A DNA stretch of 5,356 bases from Gammaproteobacteria bacterium (GTDB lineage Bacteria; Pseudomonadota; Gammaproteobacteria; S144-34). The notes beneath the pieces are model-generated. The model did not search any database. It saw nothing but the letters and a program-made list of their open reading frames with translations, and was not told the DNA's origin. Position 1 is the stretch's first letter; each line of letters begins with the position of its first letter. The stretch spans positions 1 to 5,356 of the forward strand of contig WFOW01000280.1 in assembly GCA_015487895.1 (NCBI GenBank), read 5' to 3'. The translations under genes and the position numbers were made by a program. Shown piece after piece: positions 1 through 5,356 of the stretch.

Positions 1-151
1 GCTCGCCAGGGGCGGCTACAAGCGCGCCAAGTCGCACCACAACCACATCCTCACGAAGAAGAGCGGCAAGCGCAAGCGCCACCTGCGTGTCATGACCCAG
101 GTCCACGACGCCGACGTGCGCGCCGTGCGCCGGCTGCTGCCCTACAGCTGA
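1..151 (+). CDS. rpmI: 50S ribosomal protein L35, 3' part (5' end outside window)
   Basis: The window opens inside this gene; complete codons run from base 2 to a TGA at 149-151, giving 49 residues. L35 is a small basic protein of the large ribosomal subunit, and the E. coli protein is 65 residues, so roughly the first 16 are missing here. The visible part carries the family's HILTKK and KRKRHLR stretch and ends in RRLLPYS, matching the CLPYA-type end of L35. Lys, Arg and His dominate, as expected for an rRNA-binding protein. rplT follows after 13 bases, the normal rpmI-rplT pair. In E. coli this pair is cotranscribed with infC and repressed by L20 at a site upstream of rpmI; that site would lie outside this window. 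Confidence 0.96.
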   Translation, partial: LARGGYKRAKSHHNHILTKKSGKRKRHLRVMTQVHDADVRAVRRLLPYS

Positions 152-164
152 GGGGGAAGGCGCC

Positions 165-524
165 ATGCCCCGAGTCAAGCGAGGCGTCACCGCGCGGGCG
201 CGGCACAAGAAGGTCCTGAAGAAGGCCAAGGGCTACTACAACGCCCGCCGCAAGGTCTTCCGCGTCGCCAAGCAGGCGGTCATCAAGGCCGGCCAGTACG
301 CCTACCGCGACCGCCGCAACCGCAAGCGCGAGTTCCGCGCCCTGTGGATCGTGCGCATCAACGCCGCGGCGCGCGAGCACGGGCTCTCCTACAGCCGCTT
401 CATGGACGGCCTGCACAAGGCTCAGATCCAGGTCGACCGCAAGGTGCTGGCCGACCTCGCCGTCAACGACCCCACCGCCTTCGCGGCGCTGGCGGAGAAG
501 GCCAAGGCGGCGCTGGCGGCGTGA
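165..524 (+). CDS. rplT: 50S ribosomal protein L20
   Basis: This encodes 119 residues, the usual L20 length. L20 binds 23S rRNA early in assembly of the large subunit, and in E. coli it also represses its own operon. The family signature is clear from the N terminus: [19 protein letters not shown], then [18 protein letters not shown], then [18 protein letters not shown] (about residues 46-63), and the globular C-terminal part with [17 protein letters not shown]. The long basic N-terminal extension and the smaller globular C-terminal domain are both intact. The ATG at 165 is preceded by the purine-rich AGGGGGAAGG at 151-160, which overlaps the end of rpmI and supports this start and translational coupling. 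An intrinsic terminator begins 29 bases after the stop. Nothing is odd about the gene. Confidence 0.98.
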   Translation: MPRVKRGVTARARHKKVLKKAKGYYNARRKVFRVAKQAVIKAGQYAYRDRRNRKREFRALWIVRINAAAREHGLSYSRFMDGLHKAQIQVDRKVLADLAVNDPTAFAALAEKAKAALAA

Positions 525-553
525 TCCGTCGGCGGGGCCGGCCGTCGCCAGAG

Positions 554-582
554 AAGGGAAGGCACACGCCTTCCCTTTTTTC
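554..582 (+). terminator. Intrinsic terminator after rplT (possible attenuator for pheST)
   Basis: AAGGGAAGGC (554-563) pairs perfectly with GCCTTCCCTT (568-577) around an ACAC loop, and a run of six T (576-581) overlaps and follows the stem. This is a textbook Rho-independent terminator. It should end or reduce transcription coming from the rpmI-rplT operon. In E. coli the same interval holds an attenuator controlled by the Phe-rich leader peptide PheM. I see no such peptide here, so simple termination is more likely than Phe attenuation. Confidence 0.88.
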
Positions 583-598
583 GGTCCCCAGCCATCGG

Positions 599-629
599 CT
601 GCCAGATCACAGCAAGAACGGCATATAAC
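599..629 (+). promoter_or_regulatory. Possible sigma-70-type promoter for pheST
   Basis: TATAAC at 624-629 differs from the TATAAT consensus only at the last base and lies in a locally AT-rich stretch unusual for this genome. The best -35 candidate is CTGCCA (599-604, four of six matching TTGACA), but its spacing of 19 bases is long. The position after the rplT terminator and before pheS is where a separate promoter would be needed. This is inference from sequence only. Confidence 0.3.
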
Positions 630-643
630 CAACTGACTGAGCG

Positions 644-1711
<1,068 letters not shown>

Positions 1712-1726
1712 GGGCGGAGGGGGACG

Positions 1727-4108
1727 ATGCGGGTCAGCCTGGCCTGGCTGCGCGAGTGGGTCGAGGTGCCGGAGGGCGCGGAGGCGCTCGCCGAGCGCCT
1801 GACCATGGCGGGCCTGGAGGTCGAGGCCATCGAGCCCGCGGCCCCCGCCTTCTCGGGCGTGGTGGTGGCCGAGGTGCTCGAGGTCGCCCCCCACCCCGAC
1901 GCCGACCGCCTGCGCGTGTGCCGCGTGGCCGCCGGCGGCGAGCCGCTGCAGGTGGTGTGCGGCGCGCCCAACGTGCGCCCGGGCCTGCGCGCGCCGCTCG
2001 CCACCGTGGGCGCGGCGCTGCCCGACGGCACCCGCATCCGCCGCGCGCGCCTGCGCGGCGTCGAGTCCCACGGCATGCTGTGCTCGGCACGCGAGCTCGG
2101 GCTCGCCGACGACGCCGAGGGGCTGTGGGAGCTCCCGCCCGGGGCGCCGGTGGGAGAGGACCTGCGCCGCTGGCTCGACCTCGACGACCAGGTGCTCGAG
2201 GTCGCGCTCACGCCGAACCGCGCCGACTGCCTGAGCGTGCGCGGCATCGCGCGCGAGACCGCAGCGCTCCACGGCGTCGCCCTCGGCGGGCCGCGCTGGG
2301 AGCCGGTCGCGGCCGCGCGCGAGGACCGCCTCCCGGTCGCGGTCGAGGCCCCCGAGGCCTGCCCGCGCTACCTCGGGCGCGTGGTGCGCGGCGTGGACCC
2401 GGCGGCGCGCACGCCCCTGTGGATGGCCGAGCGCCTGCGGCGCGCCGGGCTGCGCAGCCTGGGGCCGCTGGTGGACGTCACCAACTATGTCCTGCTCGAG
2501 CTCGGCCAGCCGCTGCATGCCTTCGACCTCGCGCGCCTGCGCGAGGGGATCACGGTGCGGCTTGCGCGCGCCGGCGAGCGCATCGCGCTGCTCGACGGGC
2601 GCGAGGTCGCGCTCGAGCCCGACACCCTCGTCATCGCCGATGCCGGCGGCCCCGTGGCGCTCGCCGGCATCATGGGCGGGGCGGGGAGCGCGGTGGGCCC
2701 CGGAACGCGCGACGTCTTCCTGGAGTGCGCCTTCTTCGCCCCGGGGGCCATCGCCGGGCGCGCGCGCCGCCACGGCCTCCACACCGAGTCCTCGCACCGC
2801 TTCGAGCGCGGCGTCGATCCCGCCATGCAGCGCGAGGCCCTCGAGCGCGCCACGGGGCTGCTGCTCGAGATCGCCGGCGGCGAGCCCGGCCCCGTCACCG
2901 AGGTGGTCTCGGAGGCCCACCTGCCCCGACGCCCCGTGGTCGCCTTCCGGCCCCAGCGCGCGCGGCGCCTGCTGGGCGCGGAGCTCGCCGACGGCGAGAT
3001 GCGCGCCATCCTCGAGCGCCTGGGGCTCGCCTGCGAGGCGCCGGGGGAGGGGCCCTGGCGGGTCACGCCGCCGAGCTGGCGCTTCGACCTCGCCATCGAG
3101 GCCGACCTGGTCGAGGAGGTGGCGCGGCTCCACGGCTACGGGCGCCTGCCCGAGACGCCGCTCGCGGGGAGCCCCGTCATGCCCCCGGCGCCCGAGGGCC
3201 GGCTGGACGAGGGGCGCATTCGGGCCCTGCTCGCCGACCGCGGCTACCACGAGGCGGTGACCTACAGCTTCGTGCCGGAGGCGCTCCAGCGGCGCCTCGA
3301 CCCGGAGGCGGAGCCCGTCCGGCTCCAGAACCCGCTCTCGGCCGAGCTCGCCGTCATGCGCACCACCGCCTGGGTCGGGCTCCTGCAGGCGCTGCAGCGC
3401 AACCTCGCGCGCCAGCAGGAGCGCGTGCGTCTGTTCGAGCTCAGCATGAGGTTTGTGAGGCAAGGCAGCGAGATCACACAGGAAAAGACGCTCGCAATCC
3501 TTGCCGCGGGGCCCGCCTGGCCGGAGCAGTGGGGGCTCGATTCCCGCCGCCCGGTGGACTTCCACGACGTGAAGGGGGACCTGGAGGCGCTCGCGGCGGC
3601 GACGGGCGCGCCCGGGGCCTTCGCCTTCGAGGCCGCCGCGCACCCCGCCCTGCACCCGGGCCAGTCCGCGCGGGTGCTGCGCGACGGCGAGCCCGTGGGC
3701 TGGATCGGCGCGCTGCACCCCGAGGTGGCCGGCGCCCTCGATGTCGGCGTGCCGGTGGTGCTGCTCGAGGTGGCGCTCGAGGCCGTGCGGCGCGCCCGTG
3801 TGCCGCGCTTCGAGCCCCTCTCGCCGTTCCCCGCGGTGCGGCGTGATCTCGCCGTCGTCGTCGACGAGGCCGTGCCGGCCGCGCGCATCGCCGAGACCGT
3901 GCGCGCGGCGGCGGGGCCGCTGCTGCGGGAGCTGCGGATATTTGACGTCTATACGGGTCCCGGCGTAGAGGCGGGGCGAAAAAGTGTTTCTTTAGGCTTG
4001 ATTTTTCAGGAAAGTTCGCGCACGCTTACGGACGAGGAGATCAATGGCGTGGTCGCCCGCGTCGTCGCGCGGCTCGAGGAGGCGGTGGGCGCCACGCTCA
4101 GACAATAA
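1727..4108 (+). CDS. pheT: Phenylalanyl-tRNA synthetase beta subunit
   Basis: PheT is the large partner of PheS; it binds tRNA-Phe and hydrolyses mischarged Tyr-tRNA-Phe. It has 793 residues, essentially the E. coli length (795). In order: an N-terminal segment starting [12 protein letters not shown]; an EMAP-II-like tRNA-binding domain (about 40-150, with [10 protein letters not shown] and CGAPNVRPG); a B3/B4 editing domain (about 210-390, with [19 protein letters not shown] and [13 protein letters not shown]); a B5 domain (about 400-475) whose [21 protein letters not shown] keeps the Mg-coordinating Asp454, Asp460, Glu463 and Glu464; the catalytic-like domain (about 490-690, with [10 protein letters not shown]); and a C-terminal FDX-ACB anticodon-binding domain (about 698-793, with [12 protein letters not shown] and [10 protein letters not shown]). 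The start is backed by GGAGGGGG at 1716-1723. Codon use is strongly G/C-ending except in two stretches, about 3444-3493 and 3979-4015. ihfA starts 17 bases after the stop, as in E. coli. Confidence 0.98.
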   Translation: MRVSLAWLREWVEVPEGAEALAERLTMAGLEVEAIEPAAPAFSGVVVAEVLEVAPHPDADRLRVCRVAAGGEPLQVVCGAPNVRPGLRAPLATVGAALPDGTRIRRARLRGVESHGMLCSARELGLADDAEGLWELPPGAPVGEDLRRWLDLDDQVLEVALTPNRADCLSVRGIARETAALHGVALGGPRWEPVAAAREDRLPVAVEAPEACPRYLGRVVRGVDPAARTPLWMAERLRRAGLRSLGPLVDVTNYVLLELGQPLHAFDLARLREGITVRLARAGERIALLDGREVALEPDTLVIADAGGPVALAGIMGGAGSAVGPGTRDVFLECAFFAPGAIAGRARRHGLHTESSHRFERGVDPAMQREALERATGLLLEIAGGEPGPVTEVVSEAHLPRRPVVAFRPQRARRLLGAELADGEMRAILERLGLACEAPGEGPWRVTPPSWRFDLAIEADLVEEVARLHGYGRLPETPLAGSPVMPPAPEGRLDEGRIRALLADRGYHEAVTYSFVPEALQRRLDPEAEPVRLQNPLSAELAVMRTTAWVGLLQALQRNLARQQERVRLFELSMRFVRQGSEITQEKTLAILAAGPAWPEQWGLDSRRPVDFHDVKGDLEALAAATGAPGAFAFEAAAHPALHPGQSARVLRDGEPVGWIGALHPEVAGALDVGVPVVLLEVALEAVRRARVPRFEPLSPFPAVRRDLAVVVDEAVPAARIAETVRAAAGPLLRELRIFDVYTGPGVEAGRKSVSLGLIFQESSRTLTDEEINGVVARVVARLEEAVGATLRQ
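3979..4015 (+). promoter_or_regulatory. AT-rich island in the 3' end of pheT, possible ihfA control region or IHF site
   Basis: Only 11 of 37 bases here are G or C in a gene of about 70% G+C. The codons (AAA AGT GTT TCT TTA, then TTG ATT TTT) are ones the rest of the gene avoids, although the peptide is ordinary and conserved. On the minus strand 4003-3991 reads AATCAAGCCTAAA, matching the first six positions of the IHF consensus WATCAANNNNTTR exactly but only one of the last three, with A-rich DNA on its 5' side. In E. coli, promoters for ihfA lie near the end of pheT and are IHF-repressed. I find no convincing -35/-10 pair here. Confidence 0.35.
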
Positions 4109-4125
4109 GACGGAGCACGCGATCC

Positions 4126-4431
4126 ATGGCACTCACCAAGGCCGACATGGCCGAGCGGCTGTTCGAGGAGCTGGGGCTCAACAAGCGTGAGGCCAAGGAG
4201 CTGGTCGAGATGTTCTTCGAGGAGATCCGGGTCGCGCTCGAGAACGGCCACCAGGTCAAGCTCTCGGGCTTCGGCAACTTCGACCTGCGCGACAAGAACG
4301 AGCGCCCCGGACGCAACCCCAAGACAGGGGAGGAAATTCCCATCTCGGCGCGCCGCGTGGTCACCTTCCGTCCCGGGCAGAAGCTGAAGGCGCGGGTGGA
4401 GGCCTATGCTGGAACCCGGGAACAACTCTGA
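4126..4431 (+). CDS. ihfA: Integration host factor alpha subunit
   Basis: IHF-alpha pairs with IHF-beta to bind and sharply bend specific DNA sites, shaping the nucleoid and assisting recombination, replication and transcription. The 101-residue product matches the E. coli protein (99 residues) closely from the first residues ([13 protein letters not shown]). The dimerising helices are at about 3-40 ([16 protein letters not shown]), followed by [20 protein letters not shown] (45-64). The DNA-contacting beta-arm carries [12 protein letters not shown] with the intercalating Pro65, then [23 protein letters not shown] and [13 protein letters not shown] favour IHF-alpha over HU or IHF-beta. A CGGAG (4111-4115) lies 10 bases before the ATG. 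The gene sits 17 bases after pheT and its 3' end overlaps the next gene by 26 bases, so cotranscription with both neighbours is likely; the AT-rich island in pheT may give an extra promoter. Confidence 0.98.
   Translation: MALTKADMAERLFEELGLNKREAKELVEMFFEEIRVALENGHQVKLSGFGNFDLRDKNERPGRNPKTGEEIPISARRVVTFRPGQKLKARVEAYAGTREQL
4398..4402 (+). promoter_or_regulatory. Close-set Shine-Dalgarno for the MerR-type gene, inside ihfA
   Basis: GGAGG at 4398-4402 lies within ihfA, only three bases before the ATG at 4406, shorter than the usual 5-9. No other ATG, GTG or TTG is available before the conserved DNA-binding domain, and the N terminus fits related proteins, so the start is kept. The tight spacing inside the overlap suggests coupling to ihfA translation. 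Confidence 0.5.
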
Positions 4432-4762
4432 GCTGCCGCCGATCCCGGCCAAGCGCTACTTCACCATCCGCGAGGTGAGCGAGCTGTGCGGTGTCAAGCC
4501 GCACGTGCTGCGCTACTGGGAGCAGGAGTTCCCCCAGCTCAAGCCCGTCAAGCGCCGTGGCAACCGCCGCTACTACCAGCGCCAGGACGTGCTGATGGTG
4601 CGCCAGATCCGCAACCTGCTCTACGAGCAGGGCTTCACCATCGGCGGCGCGCGCCAGCGGCTCTCGAGCGAGGAGGTCAAGGAGGACATGAGCCAGGCGC
4701 GCGAGATCGTGCGCGAGGTGCGGCGCGAGCTCGAGGAGGTGCTGCGCATCCTGCGCCGCTGA
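4406..4762 (+). CDS. MerR-family DNA-binding protein, conserved downstream of ihfA
   Basis: This gives 118 residues. A winged helix-turn-helix of the MerR superfamily spans about 17-86: the recognition region [24 protein letters not shown] (19-42), the wing [13 protein letters not shown] (45-57), and [27 protein letters not shown] (60-86). A short charged helix (about 89-117) that could form the antiparallel dimer coiled coil of MerR proteins completes it. There is no separate effector-binding domain and only one cysteine (Cys28, within the helix-turn-helix), so metal sensing of the classical MerR type is unlikely. Proteins closely resembling this one occur after ihfA in Pseudomonas and other gammaproteobacteria. 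I know of no established target or signal. The ATG lies 26 bases inside ihfA, in another frame, pointing to coexpression. It is probably a transcriptional regulator; the function is unassigned. Confidence 0.93.
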   Translation: MLEPGNNSELPPIPAKRYFTIREVSELCGVKPHVLRYWEQEFPQLKPVKRRGNRRYYQRQDVLMVRQIRNLLYEQGFTIGGARQRLSSEEVKEDMSQAREIVREVRRELEEVLRILRR

Positions 4763-4796
4763 GCCGCGCCCCTTCCGCGGCCCGGCGGCGATCCGC

Positions 4797-4824
4797 TATC
4801 CTATGCACCCCGCCCGTGGCGGGG
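4797..4824 (+). promoter_or_regulatory. Possible tRNA promoter -10 with GC-rich discriminator and leader hairpin
   Basis: TATCCT (4797-4802) or the overlapping TATGCA (4802-4807) could be a -10 element and is followed by the C-rich CACCCCGCCC, like the GC-rich discriminators of stringently controlled stable-RNA promoters. No good -35 is visible. CCCCGCC (4808-4814) pairs perfectly with GGCGGGG (4818-4824) around CGT. With no T-run after it, this is not a convincing intrinsic terminator for the upstream gene; it may be a leader hairpin of the tRNA transcript. Confidence 0.3.
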
Positions 4825-4840
4825 CCTTCCCAGATCCGTT

Positions 4841-4917
4841 CGGGGCGTAGCGCAGTCTGGTAGCGCACCAGCATGGGGCGCTGGTGGTCGTGGGTTCGAA
4901 TCCCGCCGCCCCGACCA
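4841..4917 (+). tRNA. tRNA-Pro (anticodon GGG)
   Basis: A full 77-base cloverleaf is present. The acceptor stem CGGGGCG (4841-4847) pairs with CGCCCCG (4907-4913), followed by discriminator A and an encoded CCA (4915-4917). The D arm is GCGC (4850-4853) with GCGC (4863-4866). The anticodon stem CCAGC (4868-4872) with GCTGG (4880-4884) encloses the seven-base loop ATGGGGC, putting GGG at 4875-4877, the anticodon that reads the proline codons CCC and CCU. The T arm GTGGG/CCCGC has the loop TTCGAAT. The C1-G72 pair and G37 are typical of bacterial tRNA-Pro. A tRNA-Pro after ihfA and the MerR-type gene fits my memory of Pseudomonas. No T-rich terminator follows. Confidence 0.97.
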
Positions 4918-4928
4918 ATTCCGCCGTG

Positions 4929-5054
4929 CCCGCTTCGCGGGAGGGCGCGGGAGACGGGTCACGGGAGACGGGTTACGGGTCACGGTGACGGGCCGCCGTA
5001 GACCGCGGACCGCAACCTGTAACCTGTAGCCTGTAGCCTGGCCGGGGCACCAAC
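4929..5054 (+). repeat. Compound heptad repeat element, copy 1
   Basis: This 126-bp unit begins with the hairpin CCCGC-TTC-GCGGG (4929-4941). Five GGGNNAC heptads (4949-4983: GGGAGAC, GGGTCAC, GGGAGAC, GGGTTAC, GGGTCAC) are followed by a 34-base palindrome-rich core (4984-5017) and three TGTARCC heptads (5018-5038), then TGGCCGGGGCACCAAC. A close second copy starts 281 bases later. The rightward and leftward heptads are near reverse complements, so the element is an imperfect inverted repeat. It has no coding potential. Its hairpin lies 12 bases after tRNA-Pro and could contribute to ending or processing that transcript, but there is no T-run. Confidence 0.9.
4939..4979 (+). other. Predicted G-quadruplex motif in copy 1
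   Basis: Seven GGG runs start at 4939, 4943, 4949, 4956, 4963, 4970 and 4977, with loops of 1, 3, 4, 4, 4 and 4 bases. This satisfies the standard pattern of four G3 runs separated by loops of 1-7 bases several times over. Any readthrough RNA from tRNA-Pro would carry the G-rich strand. Confidence 0.6.
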
Positions 5055-5082
5055 CCTCGCTTCCCGATCCCTGTCTCCCGCC
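5047..5082 (+). repeat. Degenerate 36-bp sub-repeat, copy a
   Basis: This matches 5139-5174 at 29 of 36 positions without gaps; both start GCACCA and share CCCTCG, TCCCGA and GTCTC. Read on the minus strand, the CTTCCCG, ATCCCTG and TCTCCCG units are heptads like the GGGAGAC units of the large element, in opposite orientation. Its first eight bases overlap the end of copy 1. Confidence 0.6.
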
Positions 5083-5092
5083 ACTCTCGATT

Positions 5093-5117
5093 GTGGGAGG
5101 GGCTTCCAGCCCCGACC
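5093..5117 (+). repeat. REP-like palindrome (forward)
   Basis: GTGGGAG leads into GGGGCT (5099-5104), loop TCC, AGCCCC (5108-5113) and a GACC tail. A GTRG-type head followed by a short GC-rich palindrome and a GA-containing tail is the layout of REP sequences in gammaproteobacteria, which REP-associated tyrosine transposases (RAYTs) can mobilise. No RAYT gene lies in the window. Confidence 0.55.
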
Positions 5118-5125
5118 AAATGGCC

Positions 5126-5140
5126 GCGCGCGCAGCGCGC
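5126..5140 (+). repeat. Small GC hairpin
   Basis: GCGCGC (5126-5131), loop GCA, GCGCGC (5135-5140) is a perfect six-pair hairpin between the two REP-like sequences. A second small hairpin, CGCC-GCA-GGCG, follows at 5180-5190. Both may be chance in such GC-rich DNA, but they add to the dense folding of this interval. Confidence 0.45.
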
Positions 5141-5174
5141 ACCAGCCCTCGTCTCCCGACGCCCGTCTCTCGCC
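5139..5174 (+). repeat. Degenerate 36-bp sub-repeat, copy b
   Basis: This is the partner of 5047-5082 (29 of 36 identical). On the minus strand it contains GGGAGAC and GAGAGAC heptad-like units, showing that the seven-base theme of the large element extends into the interval between its copies, in reverse orientation. Confidence 0.6.
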
Positions 5175-5189
5175 CCTGTCGCCGCAGGC

Positions 5190-5210
5190 GGTCGCGGCTA
5201 GAAGCCGTCC
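5190..5210 (-). repeat. REP-like palindrome (reverse)
   Basis: CGGCT (5195-5199), loop AGA, AGCCG (5203-5207). Read on the minus strand it is CGGCT-TCT-AGCCG followed by CGACC, close in design to the forward REP-like sequence at 5093 (GGGGCT-TCC-AGCCCC then GACC). The pair is tail to tail across about 70 bases, like the inverted REP doublets of other genomes. The GTRG head is not recognisable. Confidence 0.45.
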
Positions 5211-5356
5211 CCGCTTCGCGGGAGTCCACGGGAGACGGGAGACGGGTGACGGGTTACGGGTTACGGGTTACGGGTCACGGTGACGGGCCGCCGTAGACCG
5301 CGGACCGCAACCTGTAACCTGTAGCCTGTAGCCTGTAGCCTGGCCGGGGCACCAAC
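5210..5356 (+). repeat. Compound heptad repeat element, copy 2 (runs to window edge)
   Basis: This 147-bp copy has the same parts as 4929-5054: hairpin CCCGC-TTC-GCGGG (5210-5222), seven GGGNNAC heptads (5230-5278), the identical 34-base core (5279-5312), four TGTARCC heptads (5313-5340) and TGGCCGGGGCACCAAC (5341-5356). It is 21 bases longer than copy 1: two extra heptads on the left and one on the right. The window stops exactly where copy 1 passes into the inter-copy DNA, so another period may follow outside. Confidence 0.9.
5230..5274 (+). other. Predicted G-quadruplex motif in copy 2
   Basis: Seven GGG runs occur at strict seven-base spacing (5230, 5237, 5244, 5251, 5258, 5265, 5272), each separated by four-base loops (AGAC, TGAC or TTAC). 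The GGGTTAC units resemble the eukaryotic telomere repeat GGGTTA with one added base. It is a strong formal G-quadruplex motif on the plus strand, and the complementary C-rich strand could form an i-motif. Confidence 0.6.

Noticed and set aside
521..628. GTG-started 35-codon frame as a possible pheM-like leader peptide
   Set aside because: It has only one Phe codon, starts over the rplT stop, and runs through the terminator stem; nothing suggests a Phe-sensing leader.
90..632. Minus-strand open frame opposite rplT
   Set aside because: It overlaps the well-supported ribosomal protein gene completely and shows no family resemblance.
4808..4830. Intrinsic terminator of the MerR-type gene
   Set aside because: The hairpin is strong, but it is followed by CCTTCC, not a T-run, so standard Rho-independent termination is not supported.
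4801..5229. Minus-strand open frame of 142 residues across the tRNA and repeats
   Set aside because: It covers the tRNA gene and repeat DNA and has no recognisable domain or plausible ribosome-binding site.
5093..5296. Plus-strand open frame of 67 residues in the repeat region
   Set aside because: It is made almost entirely of REP-like hairpins and heptad repeat; no sign of protein-level selection.
4929..5356. CRISPR array
   Set aside because: The tandem units are only seven bases with no spacers, and the larger units are too few and too long. No cas gene is present.

Overview
This is a high-GC window (about 70% G+C by eye, very strong G/C preference at third codon positions). It carries the conserved gammaproteobacterial translation cluster rpmI (3' part), rplT, pheS, pheT, ihfA, a MerR-type regulator gene and tRNA-Pro(GGG), all on the + strand. 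E. coli has the same core order (infC-rpmI-rplT-pheM-pheS-pheT-ihfA). A MerR-type gene and a tRNA-Pro after ihfA is the arrangement I recall from Pseudomonas and other gammaproteobacteria. IHF-alpha and protein sequences close to those families support Gammaproteobacteria. The GC content and repeat style suggest a purple-sulfur-bacteria relative (Ectothiorhodospiraceae/Chromatiales-like), but that last step is a guess.

Layout: 1-151 is the end of rpmI and 165-524 is rplT, closed by a clear intrinsic terminator (554-581). The 173-base gap before pheS has no Phe-rich pheM-like leader peptide. It holds a possible promoter -10 element and a short array of 7-bp repeats (CTGARRT) that runs up to the distant pheS Shine-Dalgarno. 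Next come pheS (698-1711), pheT (1727-4108), ihfA (4126-4431) and the MerR-like gene (4406-4762, overlapping ihfA by 26 bp), closely packed as one likely operon. The last ~120 bases of pheT contain a strikingly AT-rich stretch that may hold regulatory DNA for ihfA. tRNA-Pro(GGG) lies at 4841-4917 with its CCA encoded.

From 4921 to the window end there is no credible gene. The region is a mosaic of repeats: two copies of a 126/147-bp element at a 281-bp offset. Each has a hairpin, a GGGNNAC heptad array with strong G-quadruplex potential, a palindromic core and a TGTARCC heptad array of opposite sense. Between the copies lie two REP-like hairpins in inverted orientation, other small hairpins and a degenerate 36-bp sub-repeat. 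The two copies differ by exactly three heptads, so they look like actively slipping repeats. The second copy runs to the window edge, so the array probably continues.

Functionally the genes are ordinary housekeeping genes: ribosomal large-subunit proteins, both subunits of phenylalanyl-tRNA synthetase, a nucleoid-bending protein and a proline tRNA. The most unusual content is the intergenic repeats, not the proteins.
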